From Desulfothermus sp964427155 (GTDB lineage Bacteria > Desulfobacterota > Desulfovibrionia > Desulfovibrionales > Desulfothermaceae), in the NCBI GenBank assembly GCA_964427155.1, contig CAYRSC010000004.1, forward strand, positions 124,001-188,000: a stretch of DNA of 64,000 bases, in the 5' to 3' direction. The notes below the pieces were generated by a model. That model was not told the origin of the DNA. It worked only from the letters and a program-made list of their open reading frames with translations, and did not search any database. Shown piece by piece: positions 8,897 through 17,425 of the stretch (positions are counted from its first letter, which is position 1; each line of letters starts with the position of its first letter). The position numbers and the translations under genes are program-made.

Positions 8897-9642
8897 TATC
8901 TCATTTCCTGGTATAGCTCATCTGGTATCTCAAAATTGAGATGCACCTTCTGTACGTCCTCATGATCGTCCAATTGCTCATAGAGCTTCAAGGCCTTTTT
9001 AGCGGTCTCTGTATCCAGATTCACATAATTTTGAGGTATCATGGTTATCTCTGCGTTCTCAAACTCTATGTTGGCCTTTTCATAGGCCTCCTTTACCCTC
9101 ATAAAATCTTCCACACAGGTCCTCACCTCCCAGGAGTCACCATCATCCACCACATCTTCTACCCCTGCATCCAATCCCACCTCCAGTAGTTCGTCTTCTG
9201 TGTATCTTTCCTTACTAAAGGTAAGTATCCCCATCTTCTCAAACATCCAGGCCACACATCCAGACTCTCCCAGACTTCCTCCATTTTTGCTAAATATCTT
9301 TCGGATCTCTGCCACTGTCCGATTCCTGTTATCTGTTGCAGCTTCCACCAATACAGCGACACCTCCTGGTCCATATCCCTCATACATGACCTCTTCAATT
9401 GCCCCTGCAGAGATCTCCCCTGTCCCTTTTTTAATAGCGGTTTCTATCCTGTCCTTGGGCATATTGATACTTTTCGCATATTCCACTGCCATCCTGAGCC
9501 TTGGATTCATACTGGGATCGCCTCCACCCAATTTGGCCGCAAGCATTATCTCCTTGGTGGCCTTGGTAAAGAGTTTTCCCCTTTTTGCATCCTGACGCCC
9601 CTTGCGATGTTTGATATTTGCCCACTTACTATGTCCAGCCAT
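8896..9642 (-). CDS. YebC/PmpR-family protein
   Basis: The 248-residue protein begins MAGHSKWANIKHRK and shows TKATKEIMLAAKLGGGDP and YEGYGPGGVAVLVEA, diagnostic of the YebC/TACO1 family. Members have been described as transcription regulators and, more recently, as factors relieving ribosome stalling at proline-rich stretches. An upstream in-frame ATG at 9663 exists, but GGAGGAACT precedes the ATG at 9642, which gives the family N-terminus. Position next to ruvCAB is conserved in many bacteria. Confidence 0.94.
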   Translation of the reverse strand: MAGHSKWANIKHRKGRQDAKRGKLFTKATKEIMLAAKLGGGDPSMNPRLRMAVEYAKSINMPKDRIETAIKKGTGEISAGAIEEVMYEGYGPGGVAVLVEAATDNRNRTVAEIRKIFSKNGGSLGESGCVAWMFEKMGILTFSKERYTEDELLEVGLDAGVEDVVDDGDSWEVRTCVEDFMRVKEAYEKANIEFENAEITMIPQNYVNLDTETAKKALKLYEQLDDHEDVQKVHLNFEIPDELYQEMR

Positions 9643-9662
9643 AGTTCCTCCATTGAATATCA

Positions 9663-10259
9663 TTATTTCCTGAGATTAAAACCAAGCAAAAAGATCTCCT
9701 TACTCTCAGAGCGTGAACTCCTTGGTTTAAAATTCCTTATCCTCCCAAAATGTCCCTTCAAGGTCTGAATAAAGGAGGGCACATCTGGGCCATTAAACAC
9801 CTTTACAATAAAGATTCCCCCCCCCTTCAATCTCTCAATGGCAATCTCCATGGCCCGTTGGGCAAGCTCCAAGGAAAGGGTCTGGTCCCTGAGTTTTATT
9901 CCAGTGGTGGAGGGGGCCATATCACTCATCACCACATCAAAGGGAGAAAATTTATCCAAAAGAAAAATAAGCCCTTCATCTGGGGATAGGAGATCTCCCT
10001 GATAAAAAGACACCTGGGGATAGGAGGGTATGGAGAGTTCCTTGAGGTCTATAGCCACTACCCTTCCCCTCTTGCCTATCCTCTCCCTTGCATAAAGGGT
10101 CCATGAACCTGGAGATGCCCCAAGGTCCAGCACATGCTGAGAAGGGGAAAATATCTTAAATCTCCTGTCCATCTCCTTTAGCTTATATACAGATCGGGCA
10201 GGATAATTCTCTTCTTTGGCCTTTTTAAAGAAATAATCCCTATATTTTTTCATCTCCAC
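9663..10259 (-). CDS. rlmE: 23S rRNA (uridine-2'-O)-methyltransferase
   Basis: The 198-residue SAM-dependent methyltransferase of the RrmJ/FtsJ family modifies U2552-type uridine of 23S rRNA. It shows RSVYKLKEMDRRF, the SAM motif VLDLGASPGSWT, VMSDMAPSTTGI and GGIFIVKVFNGPD. The catalytic K-D-K-E tetrad is readable: Lys in VYKLKE, Asp in MSDMAP, Lys in IVKVFNG and Glu in SESKEIF. It is the first gene of the minus-strand rlmE-yebC-ruvCAB-thyX run. Confidence 0.94.
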   Translation of the reverse strand: MEMKKYRDYFFKKAKEENYPARSVYKLKEMDRRFKIFSPSQHVLDLGASPGSWTLYARERIGKRGRVVAIDLKELSIPSYPQVSFYQGDLLSPDEGLIFLLDKFSPFDVVMSDMAPSTTGIKLRDQTLSLELAQRAMEIAIERLKGGGIFIVKVFNGPDVPSFIQTLKGHFGRIRNFKPRSSRSESKEIFLLGFNLRK

Positions 10260-10390
10260 AAATCCATCACCATTTTCTCATCTCCTCATAATGGACCAGA
10301 GGGTACTAAATTTCTCACACACAGACAACCAGGTTTAAGGGGGGAAATACACATGGGTCCTGAGTTAAAAGGGAAAAAAGGATGGTAGAG

Positions 10391-10463
10391 TGGAGACGAG
10401 GGGATTTGAACCCCCGACCTCAGCCGTGCGAAGGCTGCGCTCTCCCAACTGAGCTACGTCCCC
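10391..10463 (-). tRNA. tRNA-Ala (anticodon CGC)
   Basis: On the minus strand the 73 bases fold as a cloverleaf. The acceptor stem GGGGACG pairs with CGTCTCC with one G-U. The D arm contains AGCTCAGTTGGGAGAGC, and the anticodon stem CAGCC/GGCTG holds the loop TTCGCAC (anticodon CGC, codon GCG). The T arm is GGGGGTTCAAATCCCC, and A is the discriminator base. CCA is not encoded. Confidence 0.95.
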
Positions 10464-10473
10464 ATCTGGGCCT

Positions 10474-10503
10474 ATATAAAAACACTTTCCTCATTGTGGT
10501 CAA
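10474..10503 (-). promoter_or_regulatory. sigma-70 type promoter of the tRNA-Ala gene
   Basis: On the minus strand TTGACC (10498-10503) is followed after 17 or 18 bases by TTTATA/TTATAT (10474-10480). This ends about ten bases before the first tRNA base at 10463, the normal distance for a stable-RNA promoter. Confidence 0.6.
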
Positions 10504-10574
10504 GTAAAAAGTGAATCTAGCGGATCCAAAGAAGGGGTTATCCCTCCAATTGAAAGAGAACCTCATTAATATCC

Positions 10575-11699
10575 CTATTGGCTCCTGTATCTGCGCCACT
10601 TATTAATACATAAGGGACTCAGGGGAAGGAGCAAAAGGGAGGTAAAAAACATGCTCAAATAACTCATTCTTCCACACATGACCTTGATAAGGGATGAAAA
10701 TATCAAGGGATTTTTTACCATACATTCAAAGGAGAGCCTCTGATTCCTATAAAAGCATTGGCCCAAATAACCAGCTATTTTCAAGTCCCTTCCTATCTTT
10801 TTATGCACAATTGAGCTATAGGTATCTTCTTTTCCCTCAAGGATACATTGAGCTGCCAGCCTTCCACTCATCACTGCATGTCTTATGCCCTCTCCTGTAA
10901 GGGGATCCACCAGGGATGCGGCATCCCCTACCAGAAAGACCCCGTGTCTCTCCAAATCCCTCTTTGTCCCATAGAGGGGGAGGGGATGGGCATAAAATTT
11001 ATCAGAGCTATGGGGAAGAGAATATTCTTTTAAGAGCCTCTCCAGGACAAATGAGAGTCTTCTTTCCCTTCCTGTGGTCCCAATCCCCACAGAAAGACGT
11101 CTCTTTTTGGGAAATATCCAGAAATATCCCCTTGTGAGCACCCCAAGGCCAATTAGTATTCTTCCCCTATATTCCTCCAGGAGATCAGGGGGGGTATCTA
11201 TCTCTGCCTCTACTGCAAGTCCCATCCTGGGAGGAAGTCCCAGGCCACTCCATCGTCCCACCACCGAGGATACCCCATCAGCGCCAATTACATATCTTGC
11301 CCTTATATCCCGCCCGTCTGAGAGACGAACCACCTTATATTTCCTATACACCCCCACTGAGGTTACTTTTATCCCCTCTATCACCTCTGCCCCACTTTTA
11401 GAGAGCAAAAAATAGTCAAAGGTCTCCCGATTGGTGGTAAAAAGGGAACGGGGTTTCACCCTGTGTAATATATGAACTCCCCTGTAACAGAAACTGGCCA
11501 TCTCTATCTCCTGCTCCACCACCTCCTCAAACTCAAAGGGGAAAAACTCCATTACTGATGCAGGCACTCCTCCAGCACACACCTTATATCTAGGGAGCCT
11601 TTCTTTCTCTATAATCAATACCCGCGCACCCCCTCTCCTGAGGAAATAGGCCGCACTGGCACCTGCTGGCCCAGAACCAACCACTATTACATCGTACAT
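10575..11699 (-). CDS. geranylgeranyl reductase family FAD-dependent oxidoreductase
   Basis: The 374-residue flavoprotein has an N-terminal dinucleotide motif (VIVVGSGPAGASAAYFLRR), the conserved KVCAGGVP segment and a second FAD motif, VFLVGDAASLVDPLTGEGI, typical of the geranylgeranyl reductase/digeranylgeranyl-glycerophospholipid reductase family. Such enzymes saturate isoprenoid double bonds. In a non-photosynthetic bacterium the substrate may be a quinone side chain or another polyprenyl lipid; this is inference. Two ATGs are close together. The one at 11699 is preferred because GAGGG abuts the first ATG directly but lies 9 bases before the second. It is divergent from larE across a palindromic spacer. 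Confidence 0.8.
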   Translation of the reverse strand: MYDVIVVGSGPAGASAAYFLRRGGARVLIIEKERLPRYKVCAGGVPASVMEFFPFEFEEVVEQEIEMASFCYRGVHILHRVKPRSLFTTNRETFDYFLLSKSGAEVIEGIKVTSVGVYRKYKVVRLSDGRDIRARYVIGADGVSSVVGRWSGLGLPPRMGLAVEAEIDTPPDLLEEYRGRILIGLGVLTRGYFWIFPKKRRLSVGIGTTGRERRLSFVLERLLKEYSLPHSSDKFYAHPLPLYGTKRDLERHGVFLVGDAASLVDPLTGEGIRHAVMSGRLAAQCILEGKEDTYSSIVHKKIGRDLKIAGYLGQCFYRNQRLSFECMVKNPLIFSSLIKVMCGRMSYLSMFFTSLLLLPLSPLCINKWRRYRSQ

Positions 11700-11708
11700 C
11701 TCCACCAT

Positions 11709-11817
11709 CCCTCATATTTTTTTTCAAAGCCAAAGAAAGTTACCTGACGGATATTGAGTCAATATAGTTTGTTGCAAAAGGTTTTGCAACAAACTATAGT
11801 TGAAGAAAATATGAGGG
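11709..11817. repeat. outer inverted repeat spanning the divergent spacer
   Basis: The 12 bases CCCTCATATTTT at 11709-11720 are exactly complementary to AAAATATGAGGG at 11806-11817. The match continues imperfectly to about 18-19 bases (towards TTTTCAA / TTGAAG). The arms enclose a second perfect palindrome (11763-11798). As a result, the reductase gene and larE have near-identical leader sequences around their ribosome sites. It may be a symmetrical regulatory region or a short MITE-like insertion. Confidence 0.6.
11763..11798. promoter_or_regulatory. perfect 17-bp inverted repeat, candidate operator or cruciform
   Basis: The arms TATAGTTTGTTGCAAAA (11763-11779) and TTTTGCAACAAACTATA (11782-11798) are exact reverse complements separated by GG. 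It sits midway between two divergent starts (11699 and 11825), upstream of both genes, so it is not a terminator position. A dimeric regulator site or a cruciform-forming element is likely. No regulator gene adjoins it. Confidence 0.65.
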
Positions 11818-11824
11818 GATAAAA

Positions 11825-12637
11825 ATGCAACCATCCCTTTTAAAAAAGATAAAAAGGGCGGAAAAGATAGTGCGAAGAAAATCTCCCTGTGCAATCCTCT
11901 TTTCAGGAGGACTAGACAGCAGTGTACTCGTGGGCCTTGCAAAGGAAATAGGGGTGGATATGATGGCCATATTCTTCTCTGGCAACCACATAACAGATCA
12001 TGAGATAGAGAGGGCAAGGAATTTTTTGAACCATAGAAAAATAAAGGGAGTGGAGATCCCCTTTGACCCCCTATCCTTGAATGAGATATCCCTCAATCTA
12101 AGATCAAGGTGTTATATATGTAAACGACATATCATTTCAGTATCCAGAGAACAGGTAGGGGAAAGGACCCTCATGGAAGGCTCTCATAACGATGACCTCA
12201 AGGGTTTTAGACCTGGGATAAAAGCACTACAGGAGATGGGGGTTATAAGCCCCTGGCTGGAGGTGGGGATAACCAAACAAGAGATAAAAGAGATTGGAAG
12301 GACTTTGAATATCCCCATCCAGGACTTTGCCCCCCGCTCCTGCCTCTTAACAAGGTTTCCCTATGACCATCACATCTCTAGGGAGGAATTGAATAAAGTA
12401 AAAAAGATGGAGGACCTGCTCTTCTCCCACCACATGAAAAACTTCAGAATAAGGAGAATGGGAAAAGAATGGATAATCCAGGTAGGAGAAGAGGAAAGAG
12501 GGCTATTTGAGGACATTAAACAACAGGTCTTAAGGGGGATAAGGGAACTGGGGATAGGGGATAAGATATCCTGGTTTCTCACCCAGAATCCATCTGGATT
12601 CTTTGACTCTGTATATACACAAGGAGGAGGGCAATGA
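11825..12637 (+). CDS. larE: ATP-dependent sacrificial sulfur transferase LarE
   Basis: The 270-residue protein has the PP-loop SGGLDSS at 27-33 and the family block EGSHNDDLKGFRPG. The conserved cysteine in SCLLTRFPYD is Cys173, matching the cysteine that donates sulfur in LarE during synthesis of the nickel-pincer nucleotide cofactor. A further CxxC pair is at Cys96/Cys99 (RCYICKRH). LarB and LarC are not in the window, so a role in the lactate racemase cofactor or in another sulfur-transfer pathway is open. The gene overlaps the DUF362 gene downstream by four bases, indicating coupling. GAGGGG precedes the ATG. Confidence 0.85.
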   Translation: MQPSLLKKIKRAEKIVRRKSPCAILFSGGLDSSVLVGLAKEIGVDMMAIFFSGNHITDHEIERARNFLNHRKIKGVEIPFDPLSLNEISLNLRSRCYICKRHIISVSREQVGERTLMEGSHNDDLKGFRPGIKALQEMGVISPWLEVGITKQEIKEIGRTLNIPIQDFAPRSCLLTRFPYDHHISREELNKVKKMEDLLFSHHMKNFRIRRMGKEWIIQVGEEERGLFEDIKQQVLRGIRELGIGDKISWFLTQNPSGFFDSVYTQGGGQ

Positions 12638-13743
12638 GCAAGGTATATTTCTGGAACCTGCGGACATCCCACAAGTCTCCCTATGAGACAAGGATAAAAA
12701 GGCTTATAAAAGAGACCAATTTTTTAAAACACATATCCAGTGGAGACCTGGTGGCCATGAAGATGCACTTTGGAGAAAAGGGGACCACCAGTTTTATATC
12801 TCCCATATATATACAACCCATTGTAGATATAATACGAAAGACCGGGGCACGGCCCTTTTTGACTGACACAAATACCCTCTACATCGGGGAAAGGGGAGAG
12901 GCAGTTTCCCATCTCATGTTGAGTTCCTCTCATGGTTTTATCCCTTCCATTGTTGGGGCCCCTGTAATTATTGGAGACGGCCTAAAAAGTACCCATGAAA
13001 AGGTCATAGAGTGGAAGGGGAAACACTTTGAAAGATTCTACCTTGCCGCGGATATACTGGAATCAGACGCCCTTATAAACATCTCCCACTTTAAGGGACA
13101 TGAGCTCACAGGCTTTGGGGGGGCCATCAAGAATATTGGGATGGGATGTGCAACCAGGCAGGGAAAGATGAAACAGCACTGTGGTCTTGGCCCCAGGATA
13201 AAACGGGATAAATGTATTGGATGCGGTAGATGTATTCAGTACTGTAAGGCAGGGGCACTTTCCCTGGATGAGGAGAAGGTAATTAGGGTGGATCATGAAA
13301 AATGCACTGGATGTGCCATGTGTCTTCTGGTATGTAGAAACAAGGCATTGCAGGTAAACTGGAAGGTGGATGTAAAACTCTTCCTGGAGAGACTCGCAGA
13401 GTATTGCACTGCCTTTGTGCAGAATTATAAGGGACCTATCCTACATATAAACTTCCTCATCCAGATATCCCCCATATGTGATTGTGTGGGTTATTCTGAT
13501 GCACCCATCTGTCCTGACCTGGGGGTACTGGCATCCTTTGACCCTGTGGCCCTGGATCAGGCAAGCCTGGATATGGTAAACAAGGCCCCTGTAACCAATC
13601 ATGGACAGTATAAAGAGACTCCCTTGGAAGGAGAGGACAAGTTTAAGGCCATCCATAAACACACCCAGGGAGAATACTGTCTGGAATATGCCCAGTCCCT
13701 GGGCCTGGGAGAGAGGAGATATGAGATTATCCCCATCAACTGA
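12634..13743 (+). CDS. DUF362 domain protein with two [4Fe-4S] clusters
   Basis: The 369-residue protein has an N-terminal DUF362 domain (MKMHFGEKGTTSFI; LTDTNTLY; LINISHFKGHELTGFGGAIK) and an inserted ferredoxin pair. The first cluster has CIGCGRCIQYC (Cys194, 197, 200, 204) and the second CTGCAMCLLVC (Cys224, 227, 230, 234). DUF362 proteins are common in anaerobes and are likely electron carriers; the function is not established. Its ATG lies inside the end of larE (ATGA overlap), which ties it to sulfur or nickel-cofactor chemistry by context only. Confidence 0.8.
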   Translation: MSKVYFWNLRTSHKSPYETRIKRLIKETNFLKHISSGDLVAMKMHFGEKGTTSFISPIYIQPIVDIIRKTGARPFLTDTNTLYIGERGEAVSHLMLSSSHGFIPSIVGAPVIIGDGLKSTHEKVIEWKGKHFERFYLAADILESDALINISHFKGHELTGFGGAIKNIGMGCATRQGKMKQHCGLGPRIKRDKCIGCGRCIQYCKAGALSLDEEKVIRVDHEKCTGCAMCLLVCRNKALQVNWKVDVKLFLERLAEYCTAFVQNYKGPILHINFLIQISPICDCVGYSDAPICPDLGVLASFDPVALDQASLDMVNKAPVTNHGQYKETPLEGEDKFKAIHKHTQGEYCLEYAQSLGLGERRYEIIPIN

Positions 13744-13800
13744 CTTCACCTCACCTCCCATATAATGGGCAAGTGAACTGAAAGGTGAGGAGTGTAGAGT

Positions 13801-13974
13801 GCCGGTGTTTGTGAACAAATAGGTCATCTTAAATCAGACTTTCGTCTGGCCAGGAATTTTCTAAAAGGAACAATAGGAGATACAATCAATCTACTCATGG
13901 CAGTAGCAGCTTACAACTTCAAAAAGCTGATGGATGAGCTGGTATTATTTTTTATACAAAAAAATCAAATCTAG
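13801..13974 (+). pseudogene. C-terminal remnant of an IS5-type transposase
   Basis: From the GAA at 13813 to the TAG at 13972 the plus strand encodes EQIGHLKSDFRLARNFLKG followed by GDTINLLMAVAAYNFKKLMD. This is the conserved C-terminal end of IS5/IS1182-group DDE transposases (Y(x)2R-like helix and GDxIN...AAAxNFKK). There is no start or catalytic region; a stop lies in frame just upstream at about 13795. Only about 55 codons survive, so this is a decayed insertion-sequence end. The G+C here is lower than in neighbours. Confidence 0.8.
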
Positions 13975-14012
13975 CATCCTTAATAAAAGGATCTTGACCT
14001 AAAATTTGATTT
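13962..14012. repeat. nested inverted repeats after the transposase remnant
   Basis: AAATCAAAT (13962-13970) is complementary to ATTTGATTT (14004-14012). Between them is a smaller hairpin, ATCCTT (13976-13981) with AAGGAT (13987-13992) around a five-base loop. It overlaps the remnant stop codon and may be the old end or terminator of the insertion sequence. Confidence 0.45.
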
Positions 14013-14066
14013 GATAAAGAAAAAAAGTTTAAACAAATCCTGACAAAAAGATTTTTTAAGCATCGA

Positions 14067-15206
14067 CTAAATATATCTAGTCCCCATCTCTTCAATAATT
14101 TCTTCCAAGGGCCTATCTTCCATCTCTTTCATCTCTTGCATGGCCAAAAGGAGTTTTTCTCTTATCTCGGGGATGAATATCTGTTTCACAGAACGCAGGA
14201 AGCCACCCCGTCTCCCTAGTCTAAACAGGAGTCTGTCTCTGGGAGGAAGGGAGAGATATTCGTCTATTACCTTGAGCATCTTTTCCTTATCTTCAGGAAA
14301 CCTGCCCTCTACCTCCTCCAGGAGATTCATTATGTGATCCGAAGTAAGGCAGGAAGTTATATTATCCAGGGACTCAATAAAGAGCCTTATCTCTTTCACC
14401 ACTGCATCCTCTCCTGGCTTTTTAAATCTCCCCATCCTCTGCATCTCAAAAAGGGGAGTACCTGGCACCACATGCAGGGTGCGAAGCCTTATAAAATCTG
14501 GGTTTATCTCATTTATTACCCTGGCAGATTCACGGGCATGGGTCCTGGAGTACTCCTCTCCCCCCAGACCTGGCATAAGATATTCAGAGAGCGTAATTCC
14601 CGCCTCCTTTACCTTATGTCCAGAATCTATAAGCTGTGTGCTGGTTATCCCCTTATTCACAAGTCGCAAGACCTCATCAGAGCCAGATTCCATTCCCACA
14701 TGGATCCGGTTAAGTCCTGCATCTGCTATCTCCTTCATCTCCTCCCTGCTCTTTCTGGAAAGGGTGGAGGCCCGGGCATAGGAGGTTATACGCCTTATCA
14801 TGGGGAGCCTCTTTTTAAGATATACAAGGGCCTCCACCAATTCCCCTGTCTTCATGATCAGGGAATTGGCATCCTGGATAAATACAGTATATCTTCCCCT
14901 ATACTCCCACAGGGCAACATGTTTGTACTGGTCTGAAAGCATAGGATCTGAGAGGAGCTCCCCCATAAACTCCCTGGTCAAACCTCCCCCATAGCCCCTT
15001 TTCCATGACCTCTCCCGCACATCCTCCAGGATGGCACATACCACATCAATATCCTTGAGGATATCATCCAGGGGCCTTTTGCTGAACCTATGCCCCTTGT
15101 ACACGGGACAAAATGCGCACCTATTCCATGGACAGTTCCTGGTAAACCTCAGCAGGAGACTTCCCGCCTCACTGGGTGGCCTTATGGGTCCCTGTTCAAA
15201 TCTCAT
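14067..15206 (-). CDS. radical SAM protein, uncharacterised family (copy 1)
   Basis: The 379-residue protein begins MRFEQGPIRPPSEAGSLLLR and has the cluster motif NCPWNRCAFC with cysteines at 25, 30 and 33, a CX4CX2C spacing found in this family in place of CX3CX2C. Later blocks include RITSYARAST, NRIHVGMESGSDEVLRLVNKG in parts, and LSEYLMPGLGGEE, typical of radical SAM barrels of COG1032 type. The open frame extends 17 codons upstream, but GGAGAGGAG lies before the ATG at 15206. This start overlaps the end of the acyl-CoA synthetase gene by 11 bases, so it is translationally coupled to it. A paralogue lies at 61197-62318. Substrate unknown. Confidence 0.8.
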   Translation of the reverse strand: MRFEQGPIRPPSEAGSLLLRFTRNCPWNRCAFCPVYKGHRFSKRPLDDILKDIDVVCAILEDVRERSWKRGYGGGLTREFMGELLSDPMLSDQYKHVALWEYRGRYTVFIQDANSLIMKTGELVEALVYLKKRLPMIRRITSYARASTLSRKSREEMKEIADAGLNRIHVGMESGSDEVLRLVNKGITSTQLIDSGHKVKEAGITLSEYLMPGLGGEEYSRTHARESARVINEINPDFIRLRTLHVVPGTPLFEMQRMGRFKKPGEDAVVKEIRLFIESLDNITSCLTSDHIMNLLEEVEGRFPEDKEKMLKVIDEYLSLPPRDRLLFRLGRRGGFLRSVKQIFIPEIREKLLLAMQEMKEMEDRPLEEIIEEMGTRYI

Positions 15207-17400
15207 GGTGGGCTCCTCTCCTCTTGAGAAATCTAAAATACTGATACATTCTCGCACACGCCTTCACCGCCCTTTCTGGAGAATCATAAGATACTGCCTT
15301 ATAAGATGCCCCCTCCACCTCATAAACGGTCTTATCCTCTACCTCAGTATTGAGTCTCACCCCAATTATAGGTTTCTTATACCTTTCAATGAGAGAAACT
15401 GTCATCTCAATAAACTGTCTCTCAAAGGTCTCCACCAGTGTAAGTATCTCATTTAGAGAATCTTTAGAATAGGTGGGATCACACATGGAGATGGACTGGG
15501 TGTATTTGCGGATGAAAAACTTTCTCCCCAGTATGCCAAGATGTATTATTGCATCACAGCCTCCCCATTTAAGAAGCCTGGTTATTATCCCCTTGGGTAT
15601 CTCTATATCCCACTCTCCCACCAGGTCTATGGGATTGGTCCTGCTCCAATAGGAAGGAAGCATATCATCAATAAATTTCAGGAGGTCTTGCGGAAGTGAT
15701 ACCAGTTTTAATCCATACCGGGCACAAAGGTCTGCAGTAATTACGCCCCAACCTCCTCCCAGGGTAATAATCACCACCCTATTGCCCTTGGGAAGGGGCT
15801 GAGAAGAAAAACACGCGGCAAGGTCCAGAAGCTCCACTGGTGTATCCACCTTTATAATCCCCGCCTGTGCACACATGGCGGCAAACACCTTACTATCAGA
15901 GGCCATGGCCCCTGTATGGGTGGATGCCGCATGCACCCCCGCATCTGTTTCCCCTCCCTTTAAGAGGATAATAGGCTTTTTCAGAGATACCCTCTTTGCC
16001 ACATCAAAGAAACGGGGACCATTTTTTGTGGACTCCACATACAACATTACCGTCTTCGTAAGAGCATCTCCCTCAATGGCCTCCAGATAATCCTCTATGG
16101 TGACCATGGCCTCATTACCGGATCCACAAAATCCCCTGATACCTATACCCTGTTCTGCGGCGAAAGAAAGGAGCTGTACACCCATGTTTCCAGATTGAGA
16201 GACCATGGAAATGTGACCTGGGGAAGGCTGTACCAGGGTCCCAATACAGTGAAAATCAATATGAGGATTACAAAGACCCATGGTATTTGGACCAATTATT
16301 ACCATGGACTCCTCTCTGGCCACCCTCACCAATTCCTCCTGAAGCCTTTTCCCTCCCTCCCCTGTCTCAGCAAATCCAGAGGCAATGAGAAGTACATGAC
16401 GAATCCCCTTTTGGGAAAGAGAGGGCAAAAGGTCCGGGACCTGGGGAGCAGGAATGGTTATCACCGCCAGGTCTATGCCTGGCGGAAGCTCATCCACAGA
16501 CTTATAAACCCTCTTCCCAAATAGCTCTCCCCCCTTCCTGTTTACAAAATAGACATCTCCCCCATATCCACCGCTCAGGACATTGGAGGGTAAGAGATGT
16601 CCCCATTTTCCCAGTCTTCCAGAGGCCCCAATAAAAACCACTGAACGAGGGTAAAAGAACCTCTTCAGGGAAGAAGGTCTCACAGGAGGAGGTCCCTCTA
16701 TCACTGGGGGATCAAAATTGAGCACCACCACTGCATCCACTGCCACTGCCTTTCCTGAAGGGGTAATTATAAGTGGATTTATATCCACCTCACTTATCTC
16801 AGGATAACTCTCTGCCAAAGTGGAAAGGGCAAGGAGGATATTAACCAATTGGCCTTCATCCACAGCAGACTCTCCCCTAAATTCCCCTAGCAGGGCATGG
16901 GAACGTATCTCATACAGGCACTGGTGGGCATCAGTTTCAGAGAGGGGAACCAGCTTAAAAGCTACATCTTTCAGGGCCTCGGTATAGATACCTCCCAGTC
17001 CAAACATTACCACTGGACCAAAGTCCTTGTCTCTAAAAAGCCCTGCCACCATCTCCCTACTACCCTGGATCTGTGGCTGGACAAGGACCCCCTTCACCAC
17101 CACATCCCTGCGAGACAGGAGCCCTTCAAACACCTCAGCCGCCATCTCCCTGGAATTTACATGGGTATAAACCAGATTCAAGTCTGACTTATGGGCAACG
17201 CCCTTCACCATTCCCTTCATCACCACAGGGAAGGAAACCCGGGAGAGCACATCCTCCAATCCCCTCCTGTCCTCTACCACAAACTCATCCACCACATCTA
17301 TCCCCACAGACCTCAAGAGGGACTTGGATGCCATTTCGTCCAAAACACATATGCCCTCCTCCCTGGCCCTCTCAATAACTGCAGCAGGATCTAACCTCAT
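15196..17400 (-). CDS. ADP-forming acyl-CoA synthetase (acetate--CoA ligase type)
   Basis: The 734-residue protein fuses both subunits of NDP-forming acyl-CoA synthetases. The ATP-grasp (beta) part is first, at about 1-235 (FPVVMKGMVKGVAHKSD; GLGGIYTEALKD; SEVDINPL). The CoA-binding and ligase (alpha) part follows from about 250 (VVFIGASGRLGKWG; IIGPNTMGLCNP; MVSQSGNMGVQLLSF). The phosphorylated His is expected in ASTHTGAMASD. The enzyme interconverts acyl-CoA plus ADP plus phosphate with acid, CoA and ATP, and is typical of anaerobes making ATP from acyl-CoA. No GNAT domain is attached. AAGGAG precedes the ATG. It lies in an operon with an enoyl-CoA hydratase. Confidence 0.88.
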   Translation of the reverse strand: MRLDPAAVIERAREEGICVLDEMASKSLLRSVGIDVVDEFVVEDRRGLEDVLSRVSFPVVMKGMVKGVAHKSDLNLVYTHVNSREMAAEVFEGLLSRRDVVVKGVLVQPQIQGSREMVAGLFRDKDFGPVVMFGLGGIYTEALKDVAFKLVPLSETDAHQCLYEIRSHALLGEFRGESAVDEGQLVNILLALSTLAESYPEISEVDINPLIITPSGKAVAVDAVVVLNFDPPVIEGPPPVRPSSLKRFFYPRSVVFIGASGRLGKWGHLLPSNVLSGGYGGDVYFVNRKGGELFGKRVYKSVDELPPGIDLAVITIPAPQVPDLLPSLSQKGIRHVLLIASGFAETGEGGKRLQEELVRVAREESMVIIGPNTMGLCNPHIDFHCIGTLVQPSPGHISMVSQSGNMGVQLLSFAAEQGIGIRGFCGSGNEAMVTIEDYLEAIEGDALTKTVMLYVESTKNGPRFFDVAKRVSLKKPIILLKGGETDAGVHAASTHTGAMASDSKVFAAMCAQAGIIKVDTPVELLDLAACFSSQPLPKGNRVVIITLGGGWGVITADLCARYGLKLVSLPQDLLKFIDDMLPSYWSRTNPIDLVGEWDIEIPKGIITRLLKWGGCDAIIHLGILGRKFFIRKYTQSISMCDPTYSKDSLNEILTLVETFERQFIEMTVSLIERYKKPIIGVRLNTEVEDKTVYEVEGASYKAVSYDSPERAVKACARMYQYFRFLKRRGAHHEI

Positions 17401-17425
17401 TCACCACTCCTTCCGTAATTAAAGA

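Noticed and set aside
13749..13790. Inverted repeat CCTCACCT / AGGTGAGG after the DUF362 gene
   Set aside because: The 8-bp stem has a 26-base loop and no T run, so it is too weak to call as a terminator.
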